Shown here: piece by piece, positions 53,901-62,900 of the stretch
Position numbering within the stretch: position 1 is the first letter of the stretch
Layout: each line of letters opens with the position of its first letter
Source of the DNA: Apis mellifera
Lineage: Eukaryota > Arthropoda > Insecta > Hymenoptera > Apidae
NCBI RefSeq assembly: GCF_003254395.2
Contig: NC_037638.1
Location: 18,298,892 to 18,362,891, forward strand
Length of the DNA: 64,000 bases
Direction of reading: 5' to 3'
Translations under genes and position numbers: made by a program
The notes under the pieces: generated by a model
The model's database searches: none
The model's input: the letters and a program-made list of their open reading frames with translations, nothing else
Told to the model about the DNA's origin: nothing

Positions 53901-56900
53901 CGATTGTATTAATTCGCTCGATCTCTCTTGTTTCCGAAAAATTCAAATACATAAACACGCGAAAATGGATCGAAATCTTTATTATACAACGCATTGCAAC
54001 ATCGCACGCAATCCCTCGATCCACATTGTAATATCGTCGAATCGCCGGTTGCCAAAAGACATTAGAAACAAACATGATGACAAAAATCTTCGAGCCAATG
54101 AACTCGACTCGGTACACACACTCGATTCGAGGGAAGGGGAAGGGAGGGGGGGTGTTCTTCTTTTCCAATGATGAAGAGAAAGACGAAGACCACGAGACGA
54201 AGACGAAAATTAGGACGAACACGAACGCGAGGACGAAGACGAAAATGAAGACGAAGAAGAGGAAGAGGAAAAAGAAGCGGATAAGCTACATTATTCTTAG
54301 GAACCGGCGTACGCCGCTTTTCGGCTGTCGTCGATTTTCGTTCCTATCCGTCTTGGCGAGCGTTTCGTGCTAAGCCGCATGCGTCGCGGCGCCTCGCCAA
54401 GACGAAAATTCAAAGCTAACGCTATTACGCCCTTCTAATAACGTTTCGAACCGCGAACGCTGCTGTTTAGCTTGATCGTGCCGCGCCATACTGTTATCCG
54501 ATAACATATTAACGGCGAATTTTTCATACATCTCACGCGATCAAAAGGAGAACGATCATCCTCGAACCAGGCAGGGAAGAACGAGATTTTTCTTCGAGGA
54601 ATCAATTCGATTTACGATTTTATTACTCGATTGGTACGATTTTTATTAATTGTTGAATCTTACGTTATATCTTTTCTTTTTCTTTCTTTCTTTTTTTTTC
54701 ATCGAGCGTTTCTTCGAGAACATTGTTCTTTTTTATTCTTTGTTTCAAAAGAGTAGATAAATTTAGGTGGATAAAGAAAAGGAAGTTTTGATCCAAGTGA
54801 TGGAATATTTTAATAGAATAGTGGAGAACGCATAGTAGGTTACTGCTTGTATATCTCGAGTGTACTTGGTGGTTCTAAGATATCTAAAAAGTGGATCATT
54901 CTATTGGTGTTACGAAAATAATCTCTGCGAACACGATGTTACTCTGTGATATACTCTGCCGGAGCACATTGGCTCGAGTCACATCCCCCCGCATAAGGGG
55001 ATTACATCACGTGGATACACTTCCGGAATTCGCTGTCGATCGAGATATCTCGAGGGCAATGACAATCGCGATTAAAAATATCTCGAAATCGAAATTCAAT
55101 TCACTTGACAATGACTGAAAGTGCAACTCGAAAGATCGAATCGATCAAACGAATTCGAACGAATTGTAAGAATTGTTTCGACATGTGTTTTCGGGAATAT
55201 ATCGAAAATGAATAAAAGAATTTCGCGAAACGTGACTAATCGAGCAATCTCTTCTTTATTTAATTTCGTGTTAGTCAGCGCGATATAGAGCGTGTAACGT
55301 GTTTCGCAAATTTCTCGTTTCGTCTCAAAAATACCACAACCGTCGAGTGGTGATTGCACCTTGTGTTAAACTTCGTTCATTATTAGCTGCGATGATGTCA
55401 TCGCGAAAAGAAACGCGGTACGAAACTTGACATTGACATCGTCAGCCTTCCACATATATCAAAATTCCACTTCCAATGTACACGTAGACTCTTTTCAATT
55501 TTTATTTACAAATGACAATAAAAAAATTATTCACCATTCGACATTGAAGATGAAACAATATTGGCGAATTCATCATCGTTTTAAAAAGATTTCAATTTTC
55601 TGGATAAATTATCATAGTTCGAATTATCGTAATTAAAATAATTTTCTATTTTTTTTTCATTTGTTGTTAAATTTGATCGTAATATTTTGTAGGTGATCAA
55701 TAGATGGTTTATAAGTAATCAAAATCGCGAGTTTAATACGGACGTCATTGTTGTTCGATATAAAACACCTTGAAAACACGATGCACCGGTTCGTGTTCAA
55801 AGACGAATCCTAACAGAGCGATGACTGATTGCGACATTCCTCATGATACACTACGACGATGTTGTCATCTTTTGTGAAAATACTTGGCATCGATATACAC
55901 TTGAATACATTTTAACGTAACGAGATTCAACATTATCATAATTCATTTCACGAATTCTTGAATATTAGATTAAAAGCATCCATTCTTTGAATTTATTTGA
56001 TATATGATATATTTATGTCGATGTATCTTTAACAATATGCAAGTCAGCCAATTATTTAGAAAGACTGTAATAGTTATGAATCCAACTATTGTCACAAGAA
56101 ACGAAGATAGATACAGAAAATGGATAAAAAAATATTCATTAACGAAAGAATAATTCCAATCCCGACAACTAACCAATAGATTTCTTCCAAATCTTTAACG
56201 TTCTTCTTCTTCATCGACAATTACAATTAAAACACACAAAGATTGGCATATTAATATCACCGAAAAAGAAAGTATTATCAAAAAAAAATAATTCCAATTC
56301 TGACGAGTACAACCGATCGACTTCGAATTTCCAAAACATCTCTTCATCATTCACCTCGACTATCGGTCCTAAAATAATAAGAACAGACAGTGAAATTACT
56401 CGAAATTACTAAGAAAAAGAAACATTGTTCATTAACAAAAGAACAATTCCAATTCCGACAAGTAACCAACCGGCTCTTCAACACAACCGCGCACATATAG
56501 TTCGTCTACTTTTAGCCAAAGCGTCCTCCGCTCTGGCTGGAATGAAGCCAGCTAGCTACAGCTGAACCAGCGACACGCATTTCCGATTCTAATTTCGTCC
56601 TACCTCCGTACCACGTACAATTCCTCGTGTCCGATCGATCCGCCGTATCCTCGGCTTTTTCTTCTTTCTCACCTCGTGCTCCTTCGTCAACCTATGCCCT
56701 ACAAATCGAACGGGGCGCCGCGATGGTCGCCACGTTGGCACGCATTATTGGAGACCCGTAGGCCAAAGGAAATATGCTAAATTCTATTTTTACGCCTGGC
56801 CTCCGCGCACAACCACGCCGCTAACGGGCAAATCGTTTTTCCGTTAGTGAGGTAGCGACCACGGGCTCGCCGACGGTCACGTTGATATCCTGTCGCTTCT

Positions 56901-59900
56901 GTGAACACGTAAAACTTCCGGTCGTGCCGTAAACGTGTCCGTCAATTCGAGCACACTCGTAAATTGTTGCTGTTCCAAGCTTCTTTGACCAGTCGGAGTT
57001 TTTAAAATTGTTCGAACAATCTATTCAATATTTAATTTCTTCTCGAGTTTAATCTAAAATAAATATAATTTGACATCGTTCGTGAGATTCGACTTTAAAA
57101 GTTTTAATAAAAGGAAAAGGTCTAAACTTTGATCTCCTCGAGTTTAGCACAACTTCGTCCCAATTATCATTTCATAACCGCGGTGCGATCTCGACCTCGA
57201 AGAAACGCCAAAGAAAACGCGAATCAAAGACAGAAAAATATTTGCACAGAGAGATACAGTAGCGAATCAGAGGGAATCGGTTTGCAGGCTCATCGACACT
57301 CTGCAGACGAAATCCAGAAAGGCGGACGAGGACTTGGAGGCGTTCGAAAGCACCGAGCGTGAGATCGATCAGCTGAGGAAGCGTTTGAACGAGGCGCGCG
57401 AACGCGCCTCGAACTTGTACATATTCGGGCCGGATCAGGACGCGACCGAGGAGGAGCTTGACGAGCTGCGTTGGGCTGTCGAGCAGCTCCTCGAGAGCGG
57501 GAAAAAGTTCTCAGGAAGCACTAAGGCGCGGTACCAAGCTAGCCAGCAGCTGGTCCCCAGCGATCTTGCCCAACACCTGACCGCCCTCGAACTTTGCGCC
57601 GAGGCGACAGCGCAGGCCATGGAGGAGAAGCAGAGGGAGCAGAAGCGCGCGAGAACCGTCAGATCGGATTATCTGACCGATCTGGACGAGGTTCAAGCGT
57701 GGATCAGGCAGGCCGAGTTGAAGGTTCAGGACCGATCGATCGAGCCTGTACCTCTCAAGGATCAATTGAGGCAGGTGCAAGAGGAGTTGGGCACGATCAG
57801 CGACAAGCTCGAACGATTAACGAGAAATGGCCGTACGATTGCGGAGAACACGAGGGACGACACGGAGAAACAATTGATCGACAGCACCGTTCACAACGTG
57901 ACCGAACAGTTGAACCAAGTGAGGAATTGGTTGGACGAGAGGAAACAAGTGGTGGCTGATACCATTGACGCTTGGCAGAGATTCTTGTCGTTGTACGAAG
58001 CCGTGAGGACGTGGACCGAGGAGAAGAGACAATTCCTGGTTGAGCCGTTGAAGCTCAGCACCCTCGTGCAGGCTAGGCAGAGGCTGCACGAATATTCGGT
58101 ACGTGAGGAGGAAATGGATCGACGGACCATATAGTCTTCTCTAGAATTCTTATGGGAGACGGAAGAATGTGGGTTTTCGCGAATTGGTTGTGATTTATCT
58201 TCTATTGCGTTGTTTCTAAATTTCATTGTTATATACACATATATTGGATTGAAGAGAAATTTTTACTTCTTTAGAGTTACTTGGAGAAACTCATATTCCT
58301 CTGCGTTTCATTCGAATAATAGAGAAATTCGTTTCGTATTCTCCTCGTATTATCGCGAATTTTATTAATCCTTGAATCTGTTCCGCGACGCTTTGCAGAC
58401 AGCCGTGAAAAGCTGCAAACAGATCAACAAGAATCTCAGTGACATGGGTAAGGAGCTCGAGAGTATCGGTCAGGTTTGCAGCGTGGGCGACTTGCCCGAG
58501 AAACTGCTCGAGGCTGAAGAAGCTAAGGTTCAAGTCGAGGGTCAACTGTTGGAGAGGGTTGGTTTCTCTCTCGTTTTTTTTATACAAATTATCTATACGG
58601 GGAAGGGAGAAGCGTGCGTAAGATGAACATTGGTTCGAATTGCTCGTTTCAGAACGCGCTGCTGCAAGAAACTAGCGAGGAATGGGAACAATGCGAGCGA
58701 AAGATGAAAGAAGTGAAAACGTGGATCGAGAAAGCGAAACAAAGTCTCGAGTCGCCGCAGAACAAAAAGAAACCGTTACGGGATCAGCACAGCATACGGG
58801 AGAAAATGCTGAGCGATATCGCGATACAGAAAACGAAAATCGGTATATCGATGGAGAAGCTTCAGGTTCACTTCCGGTCGGGGATCGGCGGCGATAGCCG
58901 AATAGGCGAAACGGTTGACGAGCTACTGGCCGAGTTAGACAATCTTCACGCCAACGTCAAGGAACAGACCACAGCGTTGGAGGGTTGTTTAGCTCAGATT
59001 GATCAATATCAACAGGTCAGGATTCGCTCCTGACTGGAGCTGCGTTCTTTTGAAACGTGATTACTGATCTATTATGATATTAAAATGGTGAATAAAAGTT
59101 GATAAAAGGAAGTGAAAAACATCTAAACAATCACTTTCACTTCGCAAGTGATCACTTGTAATGAGAAAGGAAAAATGCAAGTCACACTTGTATATTTAAA
59201 AACTACAGTTGTAATTACAACTGTGAAAAAAAGAATACTACTATTGCTTTAAAAATGCAAAAACGTATTCAAAAAAATTATCATCTTTTATAATCCAAGT
59301 GCATTTATATACGTCGCACTTGTACAAGAAAATTGCACGTGCAATATATAAATTTATCCGAGCGATTTGTCATCTTGCTTCGCCTATTTATTCACCATCG
59401 ATGAAAAAAGAATAATACCTTTTTCGAGGAAATAATTACGTACAATTTATTTTACTCGAAGAAGTAAGATCAGTAATTTTTACGATTTCGAAAAGAATGC
59501 GGCTGACATCTTTTTGTCGTTCTAGGAGATACAACAGTTGAGGCAACAGATTATGCAGGTAGAGCAACAATTGAGGACAGTGTTGAGTCCGACATACCTG
59601 TCCACCGACAAGGAGAAGGCGTTGCAGGAGCAACAGGTAGGTTTGCCTTGATCCCATCTTTTTATCACCTGCACAAGTGCGCTAAAGCAGCAAGTTGATT
59701 TTTTGCATCTGCTCGATACCAACTGAAGGCCACCACCAGGATTTTATAAAAATTCGCGATTCTCCCTTACATGTTTTTTCTTTTTTATTTTTTTTCTTAT
59801 TTTTTTTTTTATTTTTTTTTTTCTCTTAAATTTGTACACGTTCGTGGTCGGGGGTAGTTTTCTGAACAATAAAGTCGAATTATCTCTCTGGCATCTGCTC

Positions 59901-62900
59901 TCGAGACACCATGCCTGCTCTCCGTAATCTCTCAAGTGACTAACAATTAACCGTCGATCGAGCCGCATTAATCCTTAATTAATCCGCGTCAGGATGAAAC
60001 GAAATTTTTATTGGCTATCCCTTTTTTAAAAGATATTTCTCCATGTATCTTTTAAAATTTAAGAGATTTAAAAAGTAGTCAATAAAAATTTATCAATCAG
60101 AATCTGGAAACATTTTGATGATCCATCTCTAGAATAATTTCTAATGGGAGACAGAGGTCGACGTATCTTTTTATTATTATTATTATTATTTATTCAAATC
60201 AAGGTGTTTCCGTTGAAATCACAATCTAGATTCCTTGTCAATTCCTTATTTTAATTTTCATTTCATACATACGTATCTTTATAATTATTTTTCCTCACGT
60301 CACCAAAGCTTTTCATAATTATTCAACGCTTAACAGCTTAACATCTTTCTTTTATTAACTTTCCAACATCTCTTCACTTTCCTCTCTTTCTATGTACACT
60401 TTCCAAAAGAATTATGTAACAATTTACATAAAACTGTTTCCAAAATTCCAAAAGAATTTCGAATTTACGTACGAAAAAAGAAAAAATTATTTTACGCTCG
60501 TTGCAAAATTAATATGGAAATCGATCGTTTCTTCATGAAAATGATCGAACGATCGTGATCGCGCAAGCATGCCGATCATCGTGGTGGTACATCATGTTAC
60601 GCGGTATTGGTTGGTATCATGCTCTTGACTAAATCTTATCACACCTGTTCTTATCACAACCGAGAGATCAATCGGTCATACGTCACTGTTCACGCACGTC
60701 TCTGCGTCTCTGTCTCTCTCTAGTTCTCATATATAATATCCTTGTATACATTTCACAAAAATCTTAACGATACACATTTACACACATACACATATATGTT
60801 TTTTTCGTGATGGAGTTTACTTGATTTTGCTTGTTTTTCTTTGTGTAACGTCACGTGTTTCTATCTTTTTTTTATTTTCTCTTCTTTTCTCGTCGTATTT
60901 CACATTTGTCTATCTGCGTGTTTACAAGAAGACAATGCGATTCCGCATATTGGAATTGCACTTTTATGGCACTCTATACAATTATTTATTTATTTATTTT
61001 ATTTATTTATACAGAGATTTAAAAGGAAGAGACAACGAATAATATAGTAGTCGCACAGAGATATGTAAAAAGTCGCATCGTACAATATGCAAACACCTAA
61101 TTGTACCAAACACTTAATTCACTTTAGGCTTTTCCGATCGAGTTTCTGTCTTCACAGAAAGTAGTTGAATTTTCGTATTGTTGTTGTTCGCAATCAGATA
61201 TACCTTTTTTGCTCGTTCGATCGAGAACGAAACGGAAGACACGCAAGAAAATCAAGTGACCTCCAAGACGTGTGTCGAGACTTGTCGAGAACGCAGCGAG
61301 CACAAGTCAACGCTCCTAAAAAATTAGCCGTGTTAATGATTTCTCAATAATCTCTCTCATATTCTCTGAATATTTTTTTTTCTTTCTCATTTAACTTCAC
61401 ATTGTGTCTTTTTCTTTTTTTTTTCTTTGTATTAACTTTTTTAATCCATCGCACCGGCTATTTGATTTACGATATTTTCTTTGCTGTATCCTTTCCTGTC
61501 TCTCCTTAAAAAAATATATATATATATAAATCCATTCCACACACTTTACCCTTTCTGTTTCGTTTCGATCATTGTTTAATCGCTTCAAACATCTTCCGAT
61601 TCCTTATTTCTCATTCTTCGTTTTCTTGGTTTCTCGGATCTCTGTCTCTCTCGATCGAAATTTCGTTCCACAAATCTCGTTCCATCTCGCTCGATCGCTC
61701 GGCGTGTTGTTGTTCCTTCGTTCCATTGCGATAGATTTGTCGTGAGAAGATCAAGTCGTTGCAGAGCAAAATCCAGGCGCGTACAGAGAGGTCGAAGATT
61801 CTCGCGCAACGTGGCAGGCCCGATCCAGAGCCATTGGATCCATGACCAGAGATCTAGATAGGCGATCCAGATCGTCGAAAGCTTCGCGATACTTGTTGTC
61901 TGGTCACGTTGTGACCGGATCATTAGCGTCGTATCCTCGCGTTCGTTTCTTTTCTCACCCGGTGCAGTTCCGCGAGTTCCATCTCGAGCGAAGGGAACGT
62001 CGAAGAAAAAAGTGGCGGAAGATTCTCTTTCAGAGAATCTGTGTCACCTGTGAAACATCGTCGTTCGTCCTCGTTCGAGGAGTGGATACCGATTTTTAAT
62101 ACCTCAGGATCTTTTTTAGTGAACTTTATATTATATATATATATATATTATAAAAATATATGTACAATATATATATATACGTATATCGTCTATATTATAT
62201 TACATCGAGCAAAATACTTTTTCCTAAACGTTATTGTTCGTCCAGGCATTAGAGAGCAGACTTGCATTCTTATAAAAGAAAAACGAAAAAGAATAGAAAA
62301 AGAAAAACGATCGAAAGTATGTTATTATTTCAAAAAAGAGAGAATAAAAAGCCATCTTTGTTGCAAAAAAAAATAAATATCGTGTGTTTCTTCGCGAGCC
62401 AAACCATCGCTGATCATAACGTTAATCTAGCATACGTGCATATACTAAAAAATTACCCGAAGAGAAAAAAAAGAGAAATCTTCAAAATTCCATAACAAAT
62501 CCGTTTTAACACCCCTGACCACATTATCTGATAACAACCACCCCCCCCCCCCCGATCCCTCCGTCATTCACTTCCGCCCGAGTTAACAATCTTTTTATTA
62601 TTCTCACCCCCGCCATAAACAAAAAACGTAAGATAAGACATCACAAAAGAAAAAGAAAAACTCGCAGAAAAAAATTGACATATGTATAATTCCATTGTTG
62701 TGCCTTGGCTGGTTCCTCCGTGGCGGATAAAGCAGAGCCTGCAGCAAAGGATGGACGATTGGAGGCAACGCGTCAAGACATTGCTGGATGAAATATACAC
62801 CGTGGACCCGTACTATGTACAAAGCAACGAGACAAGGTTCGTCAATCAGGTCTCGTACGCGGACATCGCTGCTGGTCGCACGAGCCCCAATTCAAGGGGT

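Larger units (their letters stand above)
50019..57287 (+). other. Intron 31 (7.3 kb), with a GC-rich block
   Basis: Large intron with AT-rich ends, a GA tract at about 51285-51335, a GC-rich CpG block at about 51.78-53.3 kb, a pyrimidine tract at 53285-53383, a GACGAA low-complexity stretch at 54172-54275, and further GC-rich patches at 54.3-54.4 and 56.5-56.95 kb. Short frames in it resemble no protein family. It is the most likely place in the right half for an alternative promoter. Confidence 0.75.
59637..62735 (+). other. Intron 35 (3.1 kb), containing a possible terminal exon
   Basis: T- and pyrimidine-rich intron with poly-T near 59.80 kb, short (TA)n tracts near 61.51 and 62.13-62.18 kb, and a C13 run at 62541-62553. 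The only coding-like stretch is 61735-61845. Confidence 0.75.

Noticed and set aside
54074..54373. Lys/Thr/Arg-rich 99-codon frame
   Set aside because: Encoded by the GACGAA low-complexity repeat; no splice fit.
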